DNA of 64,000 bases from an uncultured Oscillospiraceae bacterium (lineage in GTDB: Bacteria; Bacillota; Clostridia; Oscillospirales; Oscillospiraceae), in NCBI GenBank assembly GCA_934667095.1, contig CAKULE010000009.1:36367-100366 (forward strand), read 5' to 3'. Made by a program: the position numbers and the translations under genes. The notes beneath the pieces are model-generated. The model had not been told where the DNA came from, searched no databases, and saw only the letters and a list, made by a program, of their open reading frames with translations. Numbering within the stretch: the first letter of the stretch is position 1; every line of letters starts with the position of its first letter. Below, piece by piece: positions 10,164 to 21,894 of the stretch.

Positions 10164-10973
10164 TCACACGGTCAGGTAACCGCCGGAGCAGTCGCAGTTG
10201 GAACCGGTGATGAAGTCGGAGGCGGTGGAGGACAGGAACAGGGCGTAGCCTACAAAGTCCTCGGGCTCGCCCAGCCGGCCGATGGGCTCCCGGTTCAGGA
10301 AGTTCTTGTACACGGCGGACTCGGGGTCAAACATCCACTCGGTCAGGTCGGAGCGGAACACGGTGGGGCAGATGGAGTTGACGTTGATGTGGTACTTGGC
10401 GGACAGGTCGCAGGCAAGGCAGGAGACCATCAGGTCCGCGCCGCCCTTGGAGGTGCAGTAGCCGGTGTAGCCGGCCATGCCCCGCTTGGAGCGCTGGGAG
10501 GTCACGATGACCATCTTGCCGCGCTTGGTGTTGTCGGCCTCGTACTGCTTGACCATCTGATGGGCCACGTACTTGGTGACGATATAAACGCTCTTGCAGT
10601 CGGCGTCCATGATATACTGCCAGTCGGCCACGGACTGGTCCAGCACGTTCTGGGGCTTGTTGTAGCCGTGGGACACGGCCAGAATGTCGATGGCGCCGTA
10701 CTGGGCCACGCAGGCGTCCACCAGCTTCTGAACGTCCTCCTCCTTGGCGGGGTCAGCCGCGGCGTAGGCGCAGTCGATGCCCTCGGCCTTGAACTCATCC
10801 TCCAGCTCCTGCAGCTTCTTGGCGTTGCGGCCGGTCATGAAGACCTTGGCGCCGGCGTAGCCGTAAGCCTTGGCCAGCACGCAGCCCAGCGCGCCGGTGG
10901 CGCCGGTGACCAGCGCCACCTTGCCCTCCACGGAGAACATGTTATTGACGAAATCCTTCTGAACGGGTACCAT
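10164..10973 (-). CDS. Short-chain dehydrogenase/reductase (SDR)
   Basis: 269-residue classical SDR. Nucleotide-binding TGATGALG (about residues 24-31), a catalytic Ser in IVTSQRS, YCTSK (Tyr-x3-Lys) about residue 170, and the C-terminal DFITGSNCDCSGGY. Start 10973 has AGGAGG upstream. The residue after the Rossmann beta-2 strand region is GRN, compatible with NADP(H), but this is not decisive. Second gene of the cupin-SDR-3HCDH-cyclase operon. Phloroglucinol reductase is an SDR of this size, so a reductive attack on a trihydroxylated aromatic ring is a reasonable proposal. A generic polyol dehydrogenase is the alternative. Confidence 0.88.
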   Translation of the reverse strand: MVPVQKDFVNNMFSVEGKVALVTGATGALGCVLAKAYGYAGAKVFMTGRNAKKLQELEDEFKAEGIDCAYAAADPAKEEDVQKLVDACVAQYGAIDILAVSHGYNKPQNVLDQSVADWQYIMDADCKSVYIVTKYVAHQMVKQYEADNTKRGKMVIVTSQRSKRGMAGYTGYCTSKGGADLMVSCLACDLSAKYHINVNSICPTVFRSDLTEWMFDPESAVYKNFLNREPIGRLGEPEDFVGYALFLSSTASDFITGSNCDCSGGYLTV

Positions 10974-11003
10974 GATCGTTTCCTCCTGTTCGGTGTTCCG
11001 GGC

Positions 11004-11354
11004 TCAGGCCTCGGGGTAGTTGATGATGACCAGCATCTTGGCGGGCTTGTCAGTCTCGTTCTTCAGCAGACGGCCCTCGTTGGGGGGGAAAGAGATGGAC
11101 TCCATGGGGCCCATGACGTACTTGTTGCCGTCCTTGTCGGTGACGGTCATTTCGCCCTCCAGAATGAAGTAGACCTTCTCGAGGGGGTTGTCATCGTAGG
11201 CCCAGTCGGCGCCGCCGCCCGGCTCAAACTCGGAAATGCCGACCCAGAACTTGTTCGCACCGGTCTCGTCCTTGCCGTGGTAGCGCTTGCAGGTCACGCC
11301 GAAGTGACCGGCGGGGAAATAGGGCTTGAGCTCTTCATAGGTTCTTTTGATCAT
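11004..11354 (-). CDS. Cupin-domain protein
   Basis: 116-residue single cupin barrel. The two motifs are recognisable: the first around EPGGGADWAYDDNPLEKVYFILEGE, lacking one usual His, and the second around MGPMESISFPPNEGR. Metal ligands are therefore atypical and catalysis is uncertain. Start 11354 (MIKRTYEEL) is chosen for the GGGAG upstream; the in-frame extension to 11393 crosses the leader. First gene of the leftward operon, divergent from the HxlR regulator. Possible roles are isomerisation or stabilisation of a diketone intermediate, or ligand sensing; nothing in the sequence decides. Confidence 0.78.
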   Translation of the reverse strand: MIKRTYEELKPYFPAGHFGVTCKRYHGKDETGANKFWVGISEFEPGGGADWAYDDNPLEKVYFILEGEMTVTDKDGNKYVMGPMESISFPPNEGRLLKNETDKPAKMLVIINYPEA

Positions 11355-11421
11355 GTTCGATCTCCCTTTCCTGACGGTATGGTGTGGGGCCACGCCCCAA
11401 AACGATTTTTACTCTGGCCAT

Positions 11422-11450
11422 ATCATAGATGGAATTTGTTAGATATACAA
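11422..11450 (-). promoter_or_regulatory. Sigma-A promoter for the cupin-SDR-3HCDH-cyclase operon
   Basis: On the minus strand TTGTAT (11450-11445), 17-bp spacer, TATGAT (11427-11422), about 70 bp before the cupin start. Confidence 0.68.
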
Positions 11451-11463
11451 TACGAACAATGAA

Positions 11464-11476
11464 GTAAGTGACTTAC
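11464..11476. promoter_or_regulatory. Palindromic operator candidate for HxlR regulator
   Basis: The perfect palindrome GTAAG-TGA-CTTAC lies 13 bp upstream of the operon -35 box, in the divergent region shared with the HxlR gene. Another GTAAG half-site occurs at 11501-11505. Inferred binding site. Confidence 0.5.
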
Positions 11477-11647
11477 CTTTTGGTTACTGCTCACAAAAAA
11501 GTAAGCGTATTTTTTCGTGTAAAAAGTGAAAAGGCGATCCGGGAGTTTTGTGCAGGGTGTGATGGAAGCTGTGCATCCTATACAAAAAATGGCTTGAAGG
11601 TTCTACAGGCGGCGGGCCGCTGGGGCCTGAGCCGGGGCAGCTTTCCC

Positions 11648-11676
11648 TTGAAAGTGGGGGGGAATCATGATAAAAT
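11648..11676 (+). promoter_or_regulatory. Sigma-A promoter for HxlR gene
   Basis: TTGAAA (11648-11653), 17-bp spacer, TAAAAT (11671-11676), leader about 50 bases. Confidence 0.65.
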
Positions 11677-11731
11677 ACCTTATAAATAACAGGCCCCGGG
11701 CGGGCCCGGGCGGAGAAGAGAGGGAATCCCC

Positions 11732-12181
11732 ATGCCGCAGGAAGAAAAGCAGTCTATGAATCCCTATCACTATATCCAGAAGTGCATCGGGGGAAAGTGG
11801 AAGATGACCATTCTCCACGAGATCGACACCTTCGGCTCCATCCGCTTCAACTATGCCGTGCGGGTGTTCCCCCTGTCGGAGAAGGTCCTCAGCCAGCAGC
11901 TGAAGGAGCTGGTGAATGACGGGCTGGTGCGCCGCATCGTCTATGATGTAGTGCCGCCCAAGGTGTCCTACGAGCTGACGGACGCAGGCAAGCGTCTGAT
12001 GCCCATGCTGGACTCCCTCTATATCTGGAGCGTGCGCCGCATGGACGAGCTGGGCATGCCCATTGATCAGGACGCCTTTGTGGTCCACAAGTCGGAGAAG
12101 TATATGGAGGCTCTTCAGGATGTGATGGAGAACTACGAGGTGCCGCAGGAGGAGATCCGGGACTACAAGGTCAAGGGCTGA
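11732..12181 (+). CDS. HxlR-family winged-helix transcriptional regulator
   Basis: 149-residue DNA-binding protein. The HxlR core is present: CIGGKWKMTILHEI, the recognition region LSEKVLSQQLKELVNDGLVRR and the wing VVPPKVSYELTDAG. These proteins bind as dimers to short palindromes and often sense electrophiles or aromatic compounds. Divergently placed from the cupin-SDR-3HCDH-cyclase operon, it is the obvious local regulator. A Cys near residue 18 (IQKCIGG) sits where redox-sensing HxlR proteins often carry one. It has a ~30-residue C-terminal helix beyond the core. Confidence 0.88.
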   Translation: MPQEEKQSMNPYHYIQKCIGGKWKMTILHEIDTFGSIRFNYAVRVFPLSEKVLSQQLKELVNDGLVRRIVYDVVPPKVSYELTDAGKRLMPMLDSLYIWSVRRMDELGMPIDQDAFVVHKSEKYMEALQDVMENYEVPQEEIRDYKVKG

Positions 12182-12191
12182 AAAATAGCCC

Positions 12192-12220
12192 TTGCAATCG
12201 GGGGCCGGCTGTGTTATGAT
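12192..12220 (+). promoter_or_regulatory. Sigma-A promoter for secG
   Basis: TTGCAA (12192-12197), 17-bp spacer, TATGAT (12215-12220). Confidence 0.78.
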
Positions 12221-12296
12221 AACTCATGACTCTGCTGGGCCAGTGTGCCCATTTTATCTCATAAACATTACCTCGTACCGAAAGGATCGATCCATT

Positions 12297-12542
12297 ATGA
12301 CCACTGCTCAGATCATCATGTCCATTGTCTACTTCATCATTTCCCTTGGCCTGATCGCCATTGTCATGCTCCAGTCCGGCAAGAGCGCCGGCCTCTCCGG
12401 CGCCATAGGCGGCGGTGCGGACACCTTCCTGTCCAAGAACAAGGCCAAGTCTGCCGACGCCCGCATGGCCAAGATGACCAAGTGGGTGGCCATCGTGTTC
12501 ATGGTCATCACTCTGGTGATGTGCTTCCTGCCCACCAAGTAA
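12297..12542 (+). CDS. secG: Preprotein translocase subunit SecG
   Basis: 81-residue membrane protein, usual size for SecG. Two transmembrane helices (residues about 4-25 and 60-78) flank the conserved LQSGKSAGLSGAIGGGADTF loop, which is diagnostic for SecG. It assists SecYEG protein export. ATG 12297 follows GAAAGGAT. Flanked by its own promoter and a strong terminator, so monocistronic; rnr/smpB, common neighbours in Firmicutes, are absent here. Confidence 0.93.
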   Translation: MTTAQIIMSIVYFIISLGLIAIVMLQSGKSAGLSGAIGGGADTFLSKNKAKSADARMAKMTKWVAIVFMVITLVMCFLPTK

Positions 12543-12553
12543 AAAACGAGATG

Positions 12554-12590
12554 AAAAGAGCCCGCCTGCATCTGCAGGCGGGCTCTTTTT
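12554..12590 (+). terminator. Bidirectional terminator between secG and comM-like gene
   Basis: A 17-bp stem (12554-12570 with 12573-12589) with A and T tracts on both sides, between convergent genes. Confidence 0.92.
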
Positions 12591-12594
12591 GCAT

Positions 12595-14118
12595 TTATTT
12601 GGCCAGATACTCCGGCGGGCGGTACTGGAGAGCCTCCGCCAGATGGGGGACCTGAATGTCTGCCGACCCGTCCAGATCGGCGATGGTGCGGGCCACCCGG
12701 AGGATGCGGTCATAGCTGCGGGCGGTGAGGCCCAGCCGGTCGTAGGCCCCGCGGATGAGGGCCTCGCACCCCTCGTCCAGCCGGCAGAACTGCTTCAACT
12801 CCCGGGGGCCCATGTGGGCGTTGCAGGCGGGGCCGCCGGGGCCGAAGCGGGCGGTCTGGACCGCACGGGCGGCGTTGACCCGCCTGCGGATGTCGGCGGA
12901 GGACTCCGCCGGGGCGGCGCGGCCCGCCAGCTCGTCATACTCCAGCGAGGGCACATCCACGCAGATGTCGATGCGGTCCAGCATGGGGCCGGAGACCCGG
13001 CTGAGATACCGCTGGATGGAGGCCTGCGTGCAGGTGCAGCGGCCGCTGGGGTGGCCGTACCAGCCGCATTTGCAGGGGTTCATGGCGCACACCAGCATGA
13101 ACCGGCTGGGGTAGGTCACGGAGCCGGACACTCGGGTGATCTGGGCCTGCCCGTCCTCCAGCGGCTGGCGGAGGACCTCCAGCACGCCGCTGTCGAATTC
13201 CGGCAGCTCGTCCAGAAACAGTACGCCGTTGTGGGCCAGAGAGATCTCACCGGGGCGCAGGGCGGCCCCGCCCCCGGCCATGCCGGCGGTGGAGATGGTG
13301 TGGTGGGGGGAGCGGAAGGGCCGGCGGAGGACCATGGGCTCCTCCCGGCTGGTGAGGCCCATGACGGAGTAGATCTCCGTGCAGGCCAGCGCCTCCTCCC
13401 GGGTGAGGTCGGGGAGGATGGAGGGCAGGCGTTTGGCCATCATGGACTTGCCGGAGCCGGGGCTGCCCGTCATGAGAATGTGGTGCCCGCCGGCGGCGGC
13501 CACCTCCAGGGCCCGCTTGGCCTCCGCCTGCCCCTTGACGTCGGCAAAGTCCGGGCCGGCGACGGAGAAGGGCGCGGGGACCCACGGCTGGGCGGGGACG
13601 ATGGGCGCATCCCCGGAGAGGTGGTCCAGCAGCTGGCGCACGGTCTCTACCGGGTAGACCTCCAAGCCCTCGGCCAGAGTGGCCTCCGGAGCGTTATCCG
13701 CGGGGACGTACAGCCGGGTGATGCCGGTGCGCCGGGCGCACAGGGCCATGGGCAGCACGCCGCTCACCGGCCGCAGAGCCCCGGTGAGGGAGAGCTCCCC
13801 TAAAAAGGCGGACCGCGCCTCCCCCTTGAGGGAGAGCTGGTTTCCGGCGCAGAGGATGCCCACCAGAATGGGCAGGTCGTACACGGTGCCGGCCTTCCGC
13901 CGGTCGGCGGGGGCCAGGTTGACCGTGATGCGGGAGACGGGGAAGTCGCACCCGCTGGCCTTGATGGCGGAACGTACCCGTTCCCGGGCCTCCTTCACGG
14001 CGGCATCGGGCAGACCCACCACGTCAAAGGCGGGCAGGCCGCCGGACAGGGCGCACTCGGCGGCCACCGGGTAGCCGCTGACGCCCTGGAGCCCGAGAGA
14101 CTGGACCGTACAGACCAC
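12595..14118 (-). CDS. YifB/ComM-family Mg-chelatase-like AAA+ ATPase
   Basis: 507-residue AAA+ protein of the YifB/ComM family, whose ComM members act as branch-migration helicases during recombination of transformed DNA. An N-terminal Lon-protease-like (ChlI) domain (residues about 20-140) precedes the AAA+ core: Walker A GSPGSGKS (about residue 219), Walker B LFLDELPEF, and a central Cys-rich insert (CAMNPCKCGWYGHPSGRCTC) typical of the family. C-terminal Mg-chelatase segment SYDRILRVARTIADL. Start GTG at 14118 follows GAGGTGAT. Length is normal. Single gene, leftward. Confidence 0.9.
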   Translation of the reverse strand: MVCTVQSLGLQGVSGYPVAAECALSGGLPAFDVVGLPDAAVKEARERVRSAIKASGCDFPVSRITVNLAPADRRKAGTVYDLPILVGILCAGNQLSLKGEARSAFLGELSLTGALRPVSGVLPMALCARRTGITRLYVPADNAPEATLAEGLEVYPVETVRQLLDHLSGDAPIVPAQPWVPAPFSVAGPDFADVKGQAEAKRALEVAAAGGHHILMTGSPGSGKSMMAKRLPSILPDLTREEALACTEIYSVMGLTSREEPMVLRRPFRSPHHTISTAGMAGGGAALRPGEISLAHNGVLFLDELPEFDSGVLEVLRQPLEDGQAQITRVSGSVTYPSRFMLVCAMNPCKCGWYGHPSGRCTCTQASIQRYLSRVSGPMLDRIDICVDVPSLEYDELAGRAAPAESSADIRRRVNAARAVQTARFGPGGPACNAHMGPRELKQFCRLDEGCEALIRGAYDRLGLTARSYDRILRVARTIADLDGSADIQVPHLAEALQYRPPEYLAK

Positions 14119-14250
14119 AGGATCACCTCATTTCAGATACCTCTATCCTACCACAGCGGGGAGGCGCGCGCAATCCCTCTATGCGCTTTTCGAGGGGCCT
14201 GTATGACAAAAAATACATTGGTATAATGGCGCAATGGGGCCAGTTTCCCG

Positions 14251-14279
14251 TTGCGAAGCGGCGGGAAGTGTGCTATACT
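14251..14279 (+). promoter_or_regulatory. Sigma-A promoter for nifJ
   Basis: TTGCGA (14251-14256), 17-bp spacer, TATACT (14274-14279) with an extended -10 TGC. A second TATAAT at 14222-14227 has only a weak -35. Confidence 0.72.
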
Positions 14280-14356
14280 GTCAGCGATCTGCAACAGGAA
14301 AATCATCATCGCGTGTCCGGCCGCCGGGGCCGGGCGCAAAGAAGGAGGAAACGATC

Positions 14357-18028
<3,672 letters not shown>

Positions 18029-18042
18029 ATCTCACTCTGGCC

Positions 18043-18080
18043 ACCGGGTCCGCCGCTTCTGCGGTGGGCCCGGTTTTTTG
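18043..18080 (+). terminator. Rho-independent terminator after nifJ
   Basis: A 14-bp stem (18043-18056 with 18061-18074, two G-U pairs), 4-base loop, then TTTTTT. Confidence 0.92.
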
Positions 18081-18137
18081 CGCCTGAGGCGCGGAGGGGC
18101 GCCGGACGGGCGGGACGCTTCCCTTGACCGCTCCGCT

Positions 18138-18250
18138 GTGATATATCACGGCAAAACTGCCGAGCGGACAGGAAGCTTTTGACGGTTTTTATAAAACCGG
18201 AAGAGATTCTAAAAATTCCCCGCACAAAATAGACGTTCACGGGCGGGGAA
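18138..18250. promoter_or_regulatory. Candidate upstream activating sites for the sigma-54 promoter
   Basis: Three inverted repeats lie 75-190 bp upstream of the -12/-24 promoter: GTGATATATCAC (18138-18149, perfect), CGGTTTT-TAT-AAAACCG (18183-18199, perfect arms) and TTCCCCGC (18216-18223) with GCGGGGAA (18243-18250). Enhancer-binding activators normally bind palindromes in this distance range. Assignment to the two activator genes of this cluster is inferred. Confidence 0.5.
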
Positions 18251-18313
18251 AAGAGCACAAAAATATTTGTTTTTCCCATGGCGTCAAGGGCTTCGCCATC
18301 TCCGGCCCGAAGT

Positions 18314-18329
18314 TGGCACGGTGCTTGCT
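18314..18329 (+). promoter_or_regulatory. Sigma-54 (-24/-12) promoter of the glycyl radical enzyme operon
   Basis: TGGCAC (18314-18319), a 5-base spacer GGTGC, TTGCT (18325-18329): a full match to TGGCAC-N5-TTGCW. Transcription should start near 18340, giving a ~175-base leader before the transporter gene; that leader contains an 8-bp hairpin near 18457-18480. Two sigma-54 activator genes lie at the far end of the same cluster. Confidence 0.85.
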
Positions 18330-18516
18330 TATATATAGGCGGCAAAGGATGGTCGGAAAGAAAAATAGGTGCAGGGCCCGCGGTCCCGGGCGGGATCGGT
18401 CCCCTGTGCCGAGACCTGACGTGAAGGGGGGAGAGAGAACTGTCCTTGTGCAGCCCCTCGGGCAGAGGCGTGCCTGAGAAAAGAGAAACCAAAAATTTGA
18501 GTTAGGGTGAAAACGC

Positions 18517-19968
18517 ATGACAAAGAAAGAAAACGCCGCATCCAACACCGCGGGGATCCAGACCACAATGATCAAATGGCCCTGGTGGAAGAAGCTGTTC
18601 ATTGGCTCCGGCGAGTTCGGCGAGAACATGTCCAACGCCATGTTCACCACCTACATCTCCATTTTCTACACTGATGTGGTGGGCATCGCCGCCGGCCTGG
18701 TGAGCCTGATCGTGTGGGTCACCAAGATCTGGGATGCCATCAACGACATTCTCATCGGCATCCTGGCCGACCGCACCCGCACCAAGTGGGGCCGGTATCG
18801 TCCCTGGATCGTCGCCTCGGCCATTCCCTTTGTGATCATTACGTTCCTCAGCTTCCTGACAAATCCCAGCTGGTCCTATGCCCTCCGGGTGATCTTCGCG
18901 GTGCTGACCTACTGCTCCTTCACCTGGGTCTACACCATGTTCTACATTCCCTATGTGTCCCTCCAGGCCACCCTCACCCAGGACCCCCAGGAGCGCGCCT
19001 CCATCGGCAGCGTGCGGGTGACCCTGGCGGTGCTGGCCAACTGGGGTGTGGGCGTGTTCGCCCCCGGCCTCATCAAGTATTTCCAGGGCACCGTGGGGAC
19101 CAACATGGCCTACGCCATGGCGGCCCTGGTGTTCAGCGCCATCGGCGCGCCCTTCATCCTCCTGTCCGGCATCGTATCCAAGGAGCACATCAAGCCCGCC
19201 AACTACGACGCGCCCCGGACCAAGGAAAAGCGGGAAAAGGTCTCCCTGGGCAAGATGTTCTCCGCCATGCGGGGCAACAAGTACCTGGGCCTGCTGATCA
19301 TCAGCTCCCTGGTGGGGCAGATCTTCATGGCCGGGCGCAACGCCACCATCATGTACTACTTCACCTACCGGATGGAGAACCTGCTGCTGATCCCCCTGTT
19401 CATCACTCTGCTGCGCTTCCCCATGATGGCGGGCAACTTCTTCTCCCAGTACCTGGTGAAGTGGACGGGCTCCAAGGGCAAGGTGGTGTCCTGGTCCTAC
19501 ATCATCGCGGCGGTGCTGCTGGTGGTGGTGTCCTTCCTGGATACCATGCCCAACCTGGTGCTCTTCTTCATCCTCAGCGCCATCATCCACTTCTGCACCG
19601 GCGTGGCCTACTGCCAGAGCAACGTAGTCATCTCCGACACGGTGGACTACACCGAGTACACCACTGGCCAGCGGCTGGAGGGCTTTACCTCCTCCTTCAT
19701 CTCCTTCTTCACCAAGGTGGGCAATGCCATCGGCATCTCCCTGCCGCCGCTGATCCTGGCCATCACCGGCTATGTGCCCAACCAGACCCAGACCCCCGCC
19801 GCCATCACCGGCATCATGAGCTCCATGTACTATATCCCGGCGCTGATGGCCCTGGTGGCCGGCATCGCCTTCCTCCGCTACAACCTGGACAACAAGCGGA
19901 TGCGGGAGATCGCGGCCGAGCTTCAGGCCCGCCACGCCGCCGCGGAGCAGCAGGAGTCCGACTCCTGA
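18517..19968 (+). CDS. GPH-family (glycoside-pentoside-hexuronide:cation symporter) MFS transporter
   Basis: 483-residue membrane symporter with about 12 helices. The family signature between helices 2 and 3 is clear: KIWDAINDILIGILADRTRT (residues 70-89) followed by KWGRYRPW. GPH proteins take up sugars, glycosides and some sulfonated or acidic sugars with Na+ or H+. First gene after the sigma-54 promoter, so it probably imports the pathway substrate or its precursor. The SD is weak (AGGGTGA). The choice of a sugar-type carrier hints that the substrate is a polyol, deoxysugar product or glycoside rather than choline. Confidence 0.88.
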   Translation: MTKKENAASNTAGIQTTMIKWPWWKKLFIGSGEFGENMSNAMFTTYISIFYTDVVGIAAGLVSLIVWVTKIWDAINDILIGILADRTRTKWGRYRPWIVASAIPFVIITFLSFLTNPSWSYALRVIFAVLTYCSFTWVYTMFYIPYVSLQATLTQDPQERASIGSVRVTLAVLANWGVGVFAPGLIKYFQGTVGTNMAYAMAALVFSAIGAPFILLSGIVSKEHIKPANYDAPRTKEKREKVSLGKMFSAMRGNKYLGLLIISSLVGQIFMAGRNATIMYYFTYRMENLLLIPLFITLLRFPMMAGNFFSQYLVKWTGSKGKVVSWSYIIAAVLLVVVSFLDTMPNLVLFFILSAIIHFCTGVAYCQSNVVISDTVDYTEYTTGQRLEGFTSSFISFFTKVGNAIGISLPPLILAITGYVPNQTQTPAAITGIMSSMYYIPALMALVAGIAFLRYNLDNKRMREIAAELQARHAAAEQQESDS

Positions 19969-20014
19969 CCGGCGCCCCGCAGAGCAAATACTACACCACG
20001 AAAGGCGAATGCAT

Positions 20015-21100
20015 ATGTATCGGATCTTGATTTTCAATCTGGGTGGTACCTCCACCAAGCTGGCCCTCTTTGAGGACGAGCGGCAGGTCATGGAGGGCAC
20101 CATCCGCCACACGGACGAGGAGATCGGCGCCTGCGCGGACAACGCGGCCCAGATCGCCTTCCGCAAGGGGACCATCAACGCCTGGCTGCGGGAGAACGAC
20201 ATCTCCTTGGACAGCCTGGACGCCATCGTCATCCGGGCCTTCGGCGCGGGGCTGTGCAAGCGGGGCGGAACCTATCTGGTCCAGGGCAAGCTGCGGGACG
20301 GGCTGTACACCGCCTACCGGAACAGCTTTCCCAAGGCCATCCACCCCTCCTTCATCGTGCTGCCCCTGGTGGACGATATCCTGGAGGGGCGGAAGGTCCC
20401 CGTCTACATCGTGGACCCCGACGGCGTGGACGAATTCCAGGACGTGTCCTACATCACCGGGCACCCCGACTTCCCCCGGTCCAGCGGCTTCCACGTGCTC
20501 AACCAGAAGGCCATCGCCCGCAAGGCGGCCAAAGACCTGGGCAAGCGCTATGAGGACGCGGACCTGGTGGTGGCCCACATGGGCGGCGGCGTGTCCATCG
20601 CGGCCCACCGCCACGGCTTGGTGGTGGATTCCACCAGCGGCGGCAGCGCCGGCGAGGGTCCCTTTGGAACCAACCGCACCGGCCCTCTGCCGCTGAACAA
20701 GCTGGTGGAGGCGTGCTACAGCGGGAAGTACGACAAGCGGGCCATGATGAACCTGCTGACCAACGGCGGCGGCTTTCTGGCCCACACGGGGTACACCGAC
20801 CTGCGCATCATCGAGCAGAAGGCCGCCGAGGGCGACGACCACTGCGACCTCATCCTGCGGGCCTTCATCTACCAGGTGTGCCGCTACATCGGCGCGCAGT
20901 TCACCGTACTCAAGTGCAAGGCGGATGCCATCGTGCTCACCGGCGGCATGGCCTACTCCGACCGGGTGGTGTCCTCCATCAAGGAGTGCGTGGGTTCCCT
21001 GGCCCCCGTGATGGTCTACCCCGGCGAGAAGGAGAACGAGGCCATGGTGGACGGCGTGCTCAGCGTCCTGCGGGGCGAGCGGGAGGCCATCGTGCTCTGA
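20015..21100 (+). CDS. buk: Butyrate kinase-type acyl kinase
   Basis: Transfers phosphate from an acyl-phosphate to ADP, releasing the acid and ATP; acetate/sugar-kinase (ASKHA) fold, cytosolic. 361 residues, normal for butyrate kinase. Nucleotide and phosphate motifs: FNLGGTSTKLAL (residues 6-17, the usual Pro replaced by Gly), VVAHMGGGVSIAAH and GGFLAHTGYTDLR, plus the C-terminal VLTGGMAYSD. ATG 20015 is preferred over ATG 20009 because AAAGG (20001-20005) is 9 bases away rather than 3. The acyl chain accepted (propionate, butyrate, isobutyrate) cannot be read. With PduL and the acylating aldehyde dehydrogenase it completes substrate-level phosphorylation. Confidence 0.88.
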   Translation: MYRILIFNLGGTSTKLALFEDERQVMEGTIRHTDEEIGACADNAAQIAFRKGTINAWLRENDISLDSLDAIVIRAFGAGLCKRGGTYLVQGKLRDGLYTAYRNSFPKAIHPSFIVLPLVDDILEGRKVPVYIVDPDGVDEFQDVSYITGHPDFPRSSGFHVLNQKAIARKAAKDLGKRYEDADLVVAHMGGGVSIAAHRHGLVVDSTSGGSAGEGPFGTNRTGPLPLNKLVEACYSGKYDKRAMMNLLTNGGGFLAHTGYTDLRIIEQKAAEGDDHCDLILRAFIYQVCRYIGAQFTVLKCKADAIVLTGGMAYSDRVVSSIKECVGSLAPVMVYPGEKENEAMVDGVLSVLRGEREAIVL

Positions 21101-21233
21101 GCGATCCCCATCCGGCGCCCGGCGAGGCCGGGCCTGACAGCATCCAGATACGGTGCCGGCAAACGCCTGGCGGCAGGACCGGCGCCGACGGAAAATAAAC
21201 CAAACAGACAGAAAACAGAAAGGTGAGAAAATC

Positions 21234-21818
<585 letters not shown>

Positions 21819-21894
21819 CCGCCCCTGCACGTCCCGACCCCATCCGGGAGACGGCGCTCTGTCTCCCTCAAATATTGAAAGGAGTTCCACGCGC

